Shown here one piece after another: positions 1 through 6,032 of a DNA stretch of 6,032 nt. Below the pieces are notes generated by a model, which worked only from the letters and a program-made list of their open reading frames with translations, had not been told where the DNA came from and did not search any database. The position numbers and the translations under genes are program-made. The stretch is from a bacterium (GTDB lineage: Bacteria; Chloroflexota; Dormibacteria; UBA8260; Bog-877), in NCBI GenBank assembly GCA_021791345.1, contig JAJYWT010000084.1, forward strand, positions 1-6,032, given 5' to 3'. Positions within the stretch are counted from its first letter, which is position 1, and every line of letters begins with the position of its first letter.

Positions 1-1311
1 GTCCTGGGAGCGGTGGCGAGCACCGGGATCGTGTTCTCCTACCTCGGCTTCCGTCAGGCGCTGGACTTCGGCGGCGAGGCCCGCAACCCGCAGCGGGACG
101 TGCCCATCGCCACCATCGCCTCGGTCCTCGCGGGGATGGTGGTGTACGTGCTCCTGCAGGTCGCCTTCACCGGCGGCATCAACTGGGGTTTCTTCCACGT
201 CCAGGTGGGGGACTGGGCCAAGCTGGCCGCGTCGGGGAGCGCCGCCGCGGACGCCCCGTTCTACGTCCTGATGAAGGGCTCGGGGACGGCTCTGCTGGGT
301 GGGTTCGCCACGATCCTGCTCATCGACGCCTTCGTCTCTCCGAGCGGGACCGGCTACATCTACCTGGGCACCTCCAGCCGGACGGTCTACGGCCTCTCGG
401 TCGTGGGCTATCTGCCCAAGTGGTTCCAGGGGATCACCTCACAGTTCCGGATCCCCTGGATCGCCCTCATCGCATCCACCGTGGTGGGCTGTGTGTTCTT
501 CCTGCCGCTTCCCAGCTGGTATGAGCTGGTCGGGATCATCACCTCAGCCACGGTTCTGACCTACATCATGGGTGGCATCGGGCTTCCCATCCTGCGCCGC
601 ACCGCGGGCTCCCTGAACCGGCCGTTCCGGCTCTGGGGGGCGGAGATCCTGGCCCCGGTGGGCTTCCTGGGGGCCGCGCTCATCGTCTACTGGGCCGGCT
701 TCTTCACCCTGGCGATCGTGTTCGCCGCGGTCTTCGTCGCGCTGCCCTTGTTCGTATGGTTCTACGCCCCCATGAAGGGCTGGATCAGCACCGGCTCCGG
801 AGCGGTTCTGGGCCTGGTCTTCCTGGTGCTCTGGATCATCGTCCAGCGCTGGGGCCAGTACGCCCTCACCGCCGCACCCGCGACGGTGCCCCACCCCGCC
901 TTCGGGGTCTTCTACTTCGTCACCATCTGCATGATCGTGGGCTTCACGGGGGCCCTCTGGTACATGTGCAACGAGGAGGGCCGCAAGGCGGTCAGCAGCT
1001 CCTGGTGGTTCATCTTCTTCGTGTTGGCGATGTTCGCCATCTCGTACTACGGGGCCTACGGACCCGCCGGCTCGGTCGACGCCCCCAAGGCGATCGGGAT
1101 CCCCTTCCCCGCCGACCTGCTGGCCGTGATCATGGTGAGCCTGCTCGCCTACGGCTGGGCGGTCCACAGCGGGTACGAGACCGAGGAGATCGCCGCCATC
1201 GTGCTGTCCGGCTCCGGGCTGGTGGGCCAGGGTCCCATCGCCCAGGTGGGGCCGACCCCCGATATGGCTGGAGGCGCCGCCCCCAACCCCACCCCGTCAC
1301 CGGGCGGCTGA
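1..1311 (+). CDS. APC-superfamily amino acid permease, C-terminal part (5' end outside window)
   Basis: This is a secondary transporter of the amino acid-polyamine-organocation (APC) superfamily, expected in the cytoplasmic membrane and importing an amino acid or related amine. The frame is open from base 1; the GTG at 13 is internal, because family-like sequence begins at once. Residues 9-17 (GIVFSYLGF) look like the unwound substrate-binding helix 6 of APC permeases, and EARNPQRDVP (26-35) is the family's conserved loop after it. About ten hydrophobic segments follow, near residues 36-57, 95-117, 150-170, 175-196, 215-234, 235-254, 265-282, 299-319, 334-351 and 368-388. That is more than the six expected after helix 6 in a 12-helix permease. 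The end is a Gly/Pro-rich tail (PNPTPSPGG). The visible part is 436 residues, so roughly 200 N-terminal residues are probably missing. Family assignment is strong; the substrate cannot be read. A hairpin pair behind the stop suggests transcription ends here. Confidence 0.9.
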   Translation, partial: VLGAVASTGIVFSYLGFRQALDFGGEARNPQRDVPIATIASVLAGMVVYVLLQVAFTGGINWGFFHVQVGDWAKLAASGSAAADAPFYVLMKGSGTALLGGFATILLIDAFVSPSGTGYIYLGTSSRTVYGLSVVGYLPKWFQGITSQFRIPWIALIASTVVGCVFFLPLPSWYELVGIITSATVLTYIMGGIGLPILRRTAGSLNRPFRLWGAEILAPVGFLGAALIVYWAGFFTLAIVFAAVFVALPLFVWFYAPMKGWISTGSGAVLGLVFLVLWIIVQRWGQYALTAAPATVPHPAFGVFYFVTICMIVGFTGALWYMCNEEGRKAVSSSWWFIFFVLAMFAISYYGAYGPAGSVDAPKAIGIPFPADLLAVIMVSLLAYGWAVHSGYETEEIAAIVLSGSGLVGQGPIAQVGPTPDMAGGAAPNPTPSPGG

Positions 1312-1330
1312 AACTGCTGCGACTCTGAGG

Positions 1331-1350
1331 GCCGCCACCTGGAAGGCGGC
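1331..1350 (+). other. Small hairpin upstream of the terminator
   Basis: GCCGCC at 1331-1336 pairs with GGCGGC at 1345-1350 around an 8-base loop. A G-T wobble (1330/1351) and a G-C pair (1329/1352) could extend the stem. It sits 20 bases after the permease stop and directly before the longer hairpin. It may help termination or protect the 3' end of the transcript, but six-base GC pairings arise easily in sequence this GC-rich, so its role is uncertain. Confidence 0.4.
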
Positions 1351-1353
1351 TCG

Positions 1354-1400
1354 GAGGGGCCCATCCGGCAAGCCGGATGGGCCCCTCATCCTCTCTTCCC
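1354..1400 (+). terminator. Intrinsic terminator after the permease gene
   Basis: Bases 1354-1368 and 1373-1387 are perfect reverse complements, giving a 15-bp, very GC-rich stem closed by the four-base loop CAAG. The right arm is followed by a pyrimidine-rich stretch (ATCCTCTCTTCCC) rather than a clean T-run, as is common for terminators of high-GC bacteria. It lies 42 bases behind the permease stop and ahead of the next gene's start. No T-rich tract lies on the other side, so it should act only for + strand transcription. The structure is seen directly; terminator function is inferred. Confidence 0.8.
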
Positions 1401-1429
1401 GATCCACCACGCCGGCGATGCAGCCCCGA

Positions 1430-1454
1430 TTGGACCGGACAATTCGGCTATATT
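1430..1454 (+). promoter_or_regulatory. Possible promoter of the MFS gene, leaderless arrangement
   Basis: TATATT at 1449-1454 matches the TANNNT form of a -10 box and lies 8 bases before the ATG at 1463, so transcription would begin at or beside the start codon. TTGGAC at 1430-1435 resembles a -35 box but is only 13 bases upstream of the -10, shorter than the usual 16-18, so the -35 assignment is weak. The AT-rich patch around 1441-1456 stands out from its surroundings, and its place just behind a terminator is sensible. No strong Shine-Dalgarno sequence precedes either candidate ATG of the gene. Confidence 0.4.
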
Positions 1455-1462
1455 CAGAGACG

Positions 1463-2956
1463 ATGCCTGCCGCTGGATCCGACCTGCCCGTGGCGGCCAC
1501 CGGCTGGCGCCGGCTCTTGGTGGAGTCCCGCCGCCCGGGCTGGATCGCCAACAAGCCCAACTCCTACTGGTACGTGGTGGGCACGGTCTGCGTGGGTGCC
1601 TTCATGGGCCAGCTGGATGCCAGCATCGTGGTGCTGGCGCTGCCCAAGCTCTACGAGAGCTTCCACACCACCCTGGGGGCGGTGGAGTGGGTTTCCCTCG
1701 CGTACCTTCTGGTCCTGGTGGCGATGGTGACCGCGGTGGGGCGGTTCGCGGACATGGTCGGGCGCAAGCTGCTCTACGTTTACGGCTTCGGCATCTTCAT
1801 AATCGGCACCTTCCTCTGCGGCATCGCCCCCAGCCTCGAGCTGCTGGTGGTGTTCCGCGTGCTCCAGGGATTCGGGGCCGCGATGCTGCAGGCCAACAGC
1901 GTCGCCCTCATCGTTCAGGCGATGCCCCCCGACAAGCTCGGGCGGGGCATCGGGGTGCAGGGCGCGGCCCAGGCCCTCGGCCTGTCCCTGGGCCCGGCCT
2001 TGGGAGGATTTCTCATCGTCCTTGGCGGCTGGCGGCTGATCTTCTTCGTGAACGTCCCCGCCGGGCTCATCGGGATGGGCCTGGGATGGTTCCTGCTGCC
2101 CCGCAGCCGGCATCTGGCCGAGCGGCAGCCGATCGACTGGCTGGGGATCGGGTGCTTCACTGCGGCGATCTCCGGTCTGCTGCTGGCGGTCTCCTTCGGC
2201 AACGACACCGGCTGGCTGTCGCCGCAGATCCTGCTCTACTTCGGCGCCACGATCGTCTTCGGAGCCCTGTTCATCTACCGGGAGCTGCGCACCCGGGCGC
2301 CGATGATGCAGCTCGGCATCTTCAAGGTGGTGCAGTTCTCGGCGGGCATCTCCTCCGGCCTGCTCTCCTACCTGGCCCTCTTCGGCATCCTCTTTGTGCT
2401 CCCCTTCTATCTGGAGTTCGCGGGCCACGAGAACTCCGGACAGGCTGGGGCGGAGCTGCTGCTGCTGCCACTTGCGCTGGGGATCACCGCGCCGTTCGCC
2501 GGCAACATCGCCGATCGCATCGGCGCCCAGCCGCTGACTGTGGGAGGGATGATCCTGGTCGCCGCCAGCATGGCCGCGCTCGCGCTCCACCCCACCTTCG
2601 GATTCCTCCTGCTGCTGGAGCTGGTGGTGTGTGGGATCGGCCTGGGGATGTTCACCCCGCCCAACAACGCCGCGATCATGGGCTCGGCCCCCAAGCAGCA
2701 CTCCGGGATGGCCAGCGGGATCCTGAACATGACGCGGGGCCTGGGAACATCCATGGGGGTGGCGCTGGTGGGGGTGACCTACGGGCTGGCGGCCGGCGCC
2801 AGCGCCTCCAGCCGGCAGACTCCCAGCCAGGCGACCGCGGGGCTGGTGGCTTCCGCCGTCTTCTTGGTCGGGATCGCCGTCGTGGCCGCGGTGCTGGCGG
2901 CGATGCGAGGCAAGACCCAGTTGAACAGCGATCCCACCCTGACCGCCGAGGGCTGA
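1463..2956 (+). CDS. MFS transporter, DHA2 (EmrB/QacA-like) 14-helix drug/solute exporter
   Basis: This is a proton-coupled exporter of the major facilitator superfamily in the cytoplasmic membrane, 497 residues from the chosen start, normal for 14-helix DHA2 members. Helix 1 carries the DHA2 signature LDASIVVLALP (51-61, Asp52), with Leu where Asn is common. Motif A is GRFADMVGRK (93-102), motif B is RVLQGFGAAML (132-142) and antiporter motif C is GLSLGPALGG (173-182). Fourteen hydrophobic segments can be placed, the last near 460-481, followed by a short polar tail. Drug and metabolite exporters share these motifs, so the substrate is unknown. I chose the ATG at 1463 because a -10-like TATATT lies 8 bases upstream. 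The in-frame ATG at 1418 would add 15 residues but would overlap the putative promoter and also lacks a Shine-Dalgarno sequence. A gap of 51 bases separates it from the channel gene, so it may be the first gene of an operon. Confidence 0.92.
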   Translation: MPAAGSDLPVAATGWRRLLVESRRPGWIANKPNSYWYVVGTVCVGAFMGQLDASIVVLALPKLYESFHTTLGAVEWVSLAYLLVLVAMVTAVGRFADMVGRKLLYVYGFGIFIIGTFLCGIAPSLELLVVFRVLQGFGAAMLQANSVALIVQAMPPDKLGRGIGVQGAAQALGLSLGPALGGFLIVLGGWRLIFFVNVPAGLIGMGLGWFLLPRSRHLAERQPIDWLGIGCFTAAISGLLLAVSFGNDTGWLSPQILLYFGATIVFGALFIYRELRTRAPMMQLGIFKVVQFSAGISSGLLSYLALFGILFVLPFYLEFAGHENSGQAGAELLLLPLALGITAPFAGNIADRIGAQPLTVGGMILVAASMAALALHPTFGFLLLLELVVCGIGLGMFTPPNNAAIMGSAPKQHSGMASGILNMTRGLGTSMGVALVGVTYGLAAGASASSRQTPSQATAGLVASAVFLVGIAVVAAVLAAMRGKTQLNSDPTLTAEG

Positions 2957-3007
2957 ACGCTCGCGCCCTGCCTGCGCGCTCGCCCTCTGCTCTGGCAGGA
3001 TGGGCCG

Positions 3008-3865
3008 ATGCTGAGCCACCCCCGGAGCCCCCGCGACGAGCGCCGCAACAGCTGGCTCATCGCCGGCACCGCAGCGGCGGCGCTGGCGGCCCTGTTCGCG
3101 GTGCGCCCCCAGATCCTGGCACTGGCGCCGCGGGCCGACCAGCTGCCGGTGCAGTTCGGGATCTTCCTGGCCGCGGTGGTCCTGGGCGGGGTGGCGATCC
3201 GCGCCTTCCTCTCCCGGGTCTTCTTCCACCTCCGGGGGACGCCGCTGTACAGCTGGAGGCCGGTCGCCACCTGGTGCCTGTACGTGGTCCTGGGCCTGGG
3301 GGTGCTGTCGGCGCTGCAGATCAACCTCACCGGCCTGCTGGCCGCGGGCGCGATCGTGGGCGTCATCGTCGGGGTGGCGGCCCAGACCTCTCTGGGATCG
3401 GTCTTCGCGGGGCTGGTCCTGTTGATGGCGCGCCCCTTCGTGGTCGGCAACTGGGTGCACATCCGCACCTATCTGTTCGGGGGCATCGAGTACTCCGGGA
3501 TCGTGACCCATGTCGGGGTGGTCTACACGACGGTTGACGTGGGCGGCCGGCCGGTGCGCATCCCCAATAGTGGGGTGCTGATGGCCGCCCTCACCGTGAC
3601 CCACATCCCCCTGCAGGTCGACATCGAGCTGCAGCTCCCGCCGGAGACCTCGCTCGATCAGTTGAGCCTGCGGCTGGAACGCCACCTCCACCTGCGGCCG
3701 GGGGACTCGGTCAGCCTGCACCCGCTGCGGCTCCAGGCGCAGGAGGGGGGTCAGATGACCTGTCAGCTGCAGATCCGCAGCCACCTCCCCGTGGACCTGG
3801 CCCAGGTCAGCCACCTGATCATGGCGGGGAATCCCGGCGCAAGCCCGGCGGACCCGGTTGGCTGA
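3008..3865 (+). CDS. MscS-family small-conductance mechanosensitive ion channel
   Basis: This membrane channel is expected to open under membrane tension and release solutes during hypo-osmotic shock. At 285 residues it is close to the compact E. coli MscS. Hydrophobic segments lie near residues 15-36, 48-70 and 84-104. A Gly/Ala-rich pore helix follows (about 107-140), with the family hallmark AAQTSLGSVFAG at 124-135 and then ARPFVVGNWV at 141-150. The beta domain follows, ending in the conserved VRIPNSGVL (183-191), and then the cytoplasmic alpha/beta domain. Compared with remembered MscS sequence, the stretch around 151-165 seems longer than the usual short GGVAGTV-type turn. The start is supported by AGGA at 2997-3000, seven bases before the ATG. 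The last eight bases overlap the next gene's TTG start, suggesting translational coupling. Family assignment is strong; gating and ion preference cannot be read. Confidence 0.9.
   Translation: MLSHPRSPRDERRNSWLIAGTAAAALAALFAVRPQILALAPRADQLPVQFGIFLAAVVLGGVAIRAFLSRVFFHLRGTPLYSWRPVATWCLYVVLGLGVLSALQINLTGLLAAGAIVGVIVGVAAQTSLGSVFAGLVLLMARPFVVGNWVHIRTYLFGGIEYSGIVTHVGVVYTTVDVGGRPVRIPNSGVLMAALTVTHIPLQVDIELQLPPETSLDQLSLRLERHLHLRPGDSVSLHPLRLQAQEGGQMTCQLQIRSHLPVDLAQVSHLIMAGNPGASPADPVG
3847..3852 (+). promoter_or_regulatory. Ribosome binding site supporting the TTG start of the hydrolase
   Basis: GGCGGA, one mismatch from GGAGGA, lies five bases before the TTG at 3858. A stop in this frame at 3816-3818, with no ATG or GTG between, makes the TTG the only common start upstream of the GTG codons at 3894 and 3903. 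Neither GTG has a well-spaced Shine-Dalgarno sequence. Confidence 0.45.
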
Positions 3866-4898
3866 GGACCGCCACCGCTGGGCCGAACCCGGGGTGGAGG
3901 AGGTGGCGGACGGGATCTTTCGCTGCCCCTTGCCGCTTCCGGGCGACGCGCTGCGGGCGGTCAACGCCTACCTGGTCCGGATGCCCGAGGGGATGCTCCT
4001 CATCGACTGCGGCTGGGACCGCCGCGAGACCCACGGGGCGCTCCGCACGGCGCTGCGCCACCTCGGCAGCCGCCCCGCGGACGTGAGGGCCATCTTCGCG
4101 ACCCATGTGCACCGGGACCACCTCGGCGCCGCGGCCTGGGTCAAGCAGCGGTCGGGGGCCTGGCTCTCGTTGGGGCTGGGGGACCAGGCGACGCAGGTCG
4201 CGTTCGCCGCGGACCCGGGTCGGGCTCGCCAGGCGTCACTCGACCGTTTGCTCAGCTGCTCCGCCGCCGATGTGGTGGCGAGGTTGGTGGCCGAGCCCCG
4301 GGTCGATGAGGCCCCCTGGAAGCCGCCGGCTCCGGACCTGTACCTGGTGGGGCAGGAGCTGCTCTTTCCCGAACAGCTGGCGCTCCAGGTGATCGCCACC
4401 CCCGGACACACCCGGGGTCATCTCTGCCTGTTCGACCAGGAGCGATCAATCCTGTTCGCGGGAGACCACGTGCTGCCGCACATCACCCCCTCGCTGGGAG
4501 TGGAGCTGCCCCTAGCGGACAGCCCCCTGGCGAACTTCATGACCTCCCTGGAGCGGGTGCGCGAGCTGCCAGCGCAGCTCGTGCTCCCGGCCCATGGCCC
4601 GGCCTTCAGCGGACTGCGCCAGCGGGTCGACGAGCTCCTCCAGCACCACCGGGAGCGGCTCCAACTCTGTCTCGAGCAGATCCCGGCCCAGGGCGCGACC
4701 CCGAGGGAGGTGGCGGGAGCCCTAACCTGGACCAGGAGGGGCCGCCGGTTCGGCGAGCTCGACCCCTTCAACCAGATGCTGGCCGTGTTCGAGTCGGAGG
4801 CGCACCTCAGGGTGCTGGCCGACCAGGGCAGGCTGCTCTTCGATGGGGAGGCCGCGCGGTACCTTCCCGGAGGAACGCCGGCGGCAGCGACCCAATAG
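3858..4898 (+). CDS. Metallo-beta-lactamase-fold hydrolase with C-terminal winged-helix-like region
   Basis: This is a probable cytoplasmic zinc-dependent hydrolase, 346 residues, with no signal peptide. The metal site is complete: HVHRDH (His83, His85, Asp87, His88), His184 in TPGHTRGH, Asp203 in AGDH and His246 in PAHG. The MBL core covers about residues 15-250. A region of roughly 50 residues (about 110-160) separates the first and second metal motifs. Residues from about 255 to 335 are predicted helical and resemble the winged-helix tail of LACTB2-like MBL proteins, which in that group contributes to the active site or to nucleic acid handling. The fold covers thioesterases (glyoxalase II type), lactonases and nucleases, so the substrate is open. 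The TTG start overlaps the channel stop by eight bases; a GTG at 3894 is a possible alternative that leaves the core intact. The dehydrogenase starts 18 bases downstream, so the two are probably co-transcribed and may act in one pathway. Confidence 0.88.
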   Translation: MAEDRHRWAEPGVEEVADGIFRCPLPLPGDALRAVNAYLVRMPEGMLLIDCGWDRRETHGALRTALRHLGSRPADVRAIFATHVHRDHLGAAAWVKQRSGAWLSLGLGDQATQVAFAADPGRARQASLDRLLSCSAADVVARLVAEPRVDEAPWKPPAPDLYLVGQELLFPEQLALQVIATPGHTRGHLCLFDQERSILFAGDHVLPHITPSLGVELPLADSPLANFMTSLERVRELPAQLVLPAHGPAFSGLRQRVDELLQHHRERLQLCLEQIPAQGATPREVAGALTWTRRGRRFGELDPFNQMLAVFESEAHLRVLADQGRLLFDGEAARYLPGGTPAAATQ

Positions 4899-4903
4899 GC
4901 GGC

Positions 4904-4910
4904 AAGGAGG
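4904..4910 (+). promoter_or_regulatory. Strong Shine-Dalgarno sequence for the aldehyde dehydrogenase
   Basis: AAGGAGG lies six bases before the GTG at 4917 and matches the anti-Shine-Dalgarno consensus closely. It fixes the GTG as the start although an ATG lies further downstream in the same frame (4992). It is the strongest such site in the window, suggesting this gene is well translated. Confidence 0.8.
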
Positions 4911-4916
4911 ACGATC

Positions 4917-6032
4917 GTGGCTGAGCCAGGGGCAGAGATCTACCGGAGTGTCAATCCCGCCACCGAGGAGGTGCTGGCGGAGCGTATCGGGATGTCCGAT
5001 CCCGAGATCGAGGCCGCCATCGCCCGCGCCCACTCGGCCCATCTGGAGAACTCCCGCCAGCCCTTCGCGTGGCGCTCCCAGCGCATGCTAAAGCTGGCCG
5101 ACGGACTGCGGCAGCACGCCGAGGAACTGGCCCAGCTGGTGACCGCGGAGATGGGCAAACCGCTCCTGGAGTCCCGCGCGGAGGTGGAGAAGTGTGCGAT
5201 CAGCTGCCAGTACTTCGCCCACCAGGCCGAGCAGTTCCTGGCCGACGAGCCGATGCCGTCGGACTCACCGCGCAGCTTCGTCGCCTACCGGCCGCTCGGG
5301 GTGGTGCTGGCGATCATGCCATGGAACTTCCCCCTCTGGCAGGTGATCCGCTTTGCCGCGCCCGCGCTCATGGCCGGCAACGCCGGGCTGCTGAAGCACG
5401 CCCCCACCACCTTCGGGTGCGCCCTGGCCCTGGAGAGGCTGGTCGAGGAGGCGGGCTTTCCCGCGGGCTCGCTGGCCGCCCTGGTCACCGGGACGGACAA
5501 GGTGGAGCGGATGGTCGCCGACCCGAGGGTCCGGGCCGTCACCCTGACCGGCAGCGACCGCGCCGGCAGCGAGGTCGCGCAGCTGGCGGGTCGGGAGCTG
5601 AAGAAGGCGGTGCTGGAGCTGGGGGGATCCGACTTCTTCATGGTGCTGCGGGACGCGGACCTTCCGCTGGCCGCCGCGACCGGCGTGCGTTCGCGCTATC
5701 AGAACGCGGGCCAGAGCTGCATCGCCGCCAAGCGCTTCCTGGTCGACCGGGAGGTTCTCTCCGACTTCCTGGAGCTCTTCGCCGCTGCCGCCCGAGCCCT
5801 GCGACTGGGTGACCCCACCGACCCCGGAGTGCAGCTGGGCCCGCTCGCCCGCGCCGACCTGCGGGAGCAGCTGCAGGATCAGGTGTCGCGCTCGGTGCGC
5901 CAGGGCGCCGAGATCGTCCTCGGAGGGGTGCCGGAGGAAGGGCCGGGCTTCTTCTACCCGGCCACGGTGCTGACGGGCGTGACGCCGGAGATGGCGGTGT
6001 TCCAGGAGGAGACCTTCGGGCCGGTCGCCGCG
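4917..6032 (+). CDS. NAD(P)-dependent aldehyde dehydrogenase, succinate-semialdehyde dehydrogenase-like (3' end outside window)
   Basis: This cytoplasmic enzyme would oxidise an aldehyde to the acid with NAD(P)+. The best guess is succinate semialdehyde to succinate, the last step of GABA degradation. The frame is open from the GTG at 4917 to the window edge, 372 codons without a stop. Catalytic features of the ALDH superfamily are present: Asn137 in MPWNFPLWQ, Lys160 in LLKHAP, Glu234 in LELGGSD, nucleophile Cys268 in QNAGQSC and the conserved Glu365 in EETFGP. The MPWNFPLWQ and LLKHAP forms resemble the Sad/YneI and mycobacterial GabD1 group. Proteins of that group have about 455-460 residues, so roughly 85 are missing. 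Succinate-semialdehyde specificity is inferred from resemblance only; other short-chain aldehydes are possible. A strong Shine-Dalgarno sequence and the 18-base gap tie it to the hydrolase upstream. Confidence 0.9.
   Translation, partial: MAEPGAEIYRSVNPATEEVLAERIGMSDPEIEAAIARAHSAHLENSRQPFAWRSQRMLKLADGLRQHAEELAQLVTAEMGKPLLESRAEVEKCAISCQYFAHQAEQFLADEPMPSDSPRSFVAYRPLGVVLAIMPWNFPLWQVIRFAAPALMAGNAGLLKHAPTTFGCALALERLVEEAGFPAGSLAALVTGTDKVERMVADPRVRAVTLTGSDRAGSEVAQLAGRELKKAVLELGGSDFFMVLRDADLPLAAATGVRSRYQNAGQSCIAAKRFLVDREVLSDFLELFAAAARALRLGDPTDPGVQLGPLARADLREQLQDQVSRSVRQGAEIVLGGVPEEGPGFFYPATVLTGVTPEMAVFQEETFGPVAA

Noticed and set aside
544..1167. A 207-codon open frame on the minus strand opposite the permease.
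   Set aside because: Composition is biased to Asp, Glu, Gly, Arg and His with no domain, and the permease frame explains the region fully.
2452..2640. Runs of CTG within the MFS gene that look like a short tandem repeat.
   Set aside because: They are in-frame leucine codons in membrane helices, interrupted and not expanded, so ordinary codon bias explains them.
2967..2999. CCTGCC (2967-2972) can pair with GGCAGG (2994-2999), which would hide the channel gene's Shine-Dalgarno sequence.
   Set aside because: Only six pairs around a 21-base loop, easily met by chance at this GC content, and no ligand-binding or switch structure is visible.
1687..3537. A 616-codon open frame on the + strand in another frame across the MFS gene and into the channel gene.
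   Set aside because: The product is Arg/Gly/Ala/Pro-rich low complexity, crosses two well-supported genes and the gap between them, and has no motif. It follows from scarce stops at high GC.
1454..3964. An 836-codon open frame on the minus strand lying opposite the MFS and MscS genes.
   Set aside because: Its product is dominated by His, Gln, Asp, Glu, Arg, Gly and Pro with no recognisable domain, as expected for the reverse complement of GC-rich membrane-protein genes. The + strand frames carry clear family motifs throughout.
1..6032. Search for mobile elements, CRISPR repeats, tRNA or rRNA genes, and toxin-antitoxin or defence genes.
   Set aside because: No transposase or integrase motif, spaced repeats, flanking direct repeats, cloverleaf structure or defence-type domain was seen. 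The five genes are transport and metabolic types and fill nearly the whole window.

Overview
The window is a gene-dense, very GC-rich bacterial chromosomal segment. Five protein genes all lie on the + strand, and I see no RNA genes, mobile elements, CRISPR array or long repeats. High GC, GTG and TTG starts, a possible leaderless start and a terminator lacking a clean T-tract fit an actinobacterium, or an uncultured Chloroflexota- or Dormibacterota-like lineage. That placement is an inference from style, not a phylogenetic result.

Layout. Bases 1-1311 hold the C-terminal part of an APC-superfamily amino acid permease whose start lies outside the window. A 151-base gap follows. It holds two adjacent hairpins, the second with a perfect 15-bp stem and best read as the permease's intrinsic terminator, and then a possible promoter for the next gene. 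Bases 1463-2956 encode a 14-helix DHA2-type MFS exporter. After 51 bases comes a compact MscS-family mechanosensitive channel (3008-3865). A metallo-beta-lactamase-fold hydrolase with a C-terminal winged-helix-like region (3858-4898, TTG start) overlaps the channel's end by 8 bases. After 18 bases and a strong Shine-Dalgarno sequence, a succinate-semialdehyde-dehydrogenase-like aldehyde dehydrogenase starts at 4917 and runs off the window end.

Working together. The terminator separates the permease from the four genes behind it, which are close enough to be one transcription unit: exporter, channel, hydrolase, aldehyde dehydrogenase. The permease and the dehydrogenase could both serve amino acid or GABA catabolism, and the exporter and channel could handle solute efflux, but no shared pathway is proven. 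I found no convincing undescribed system. The points worth a second look are the possible leaderless start of the exporter, the permease's extra C-terminal membrane segments, a possible insertion in the channel's beta domain, and the unusual gene combination.
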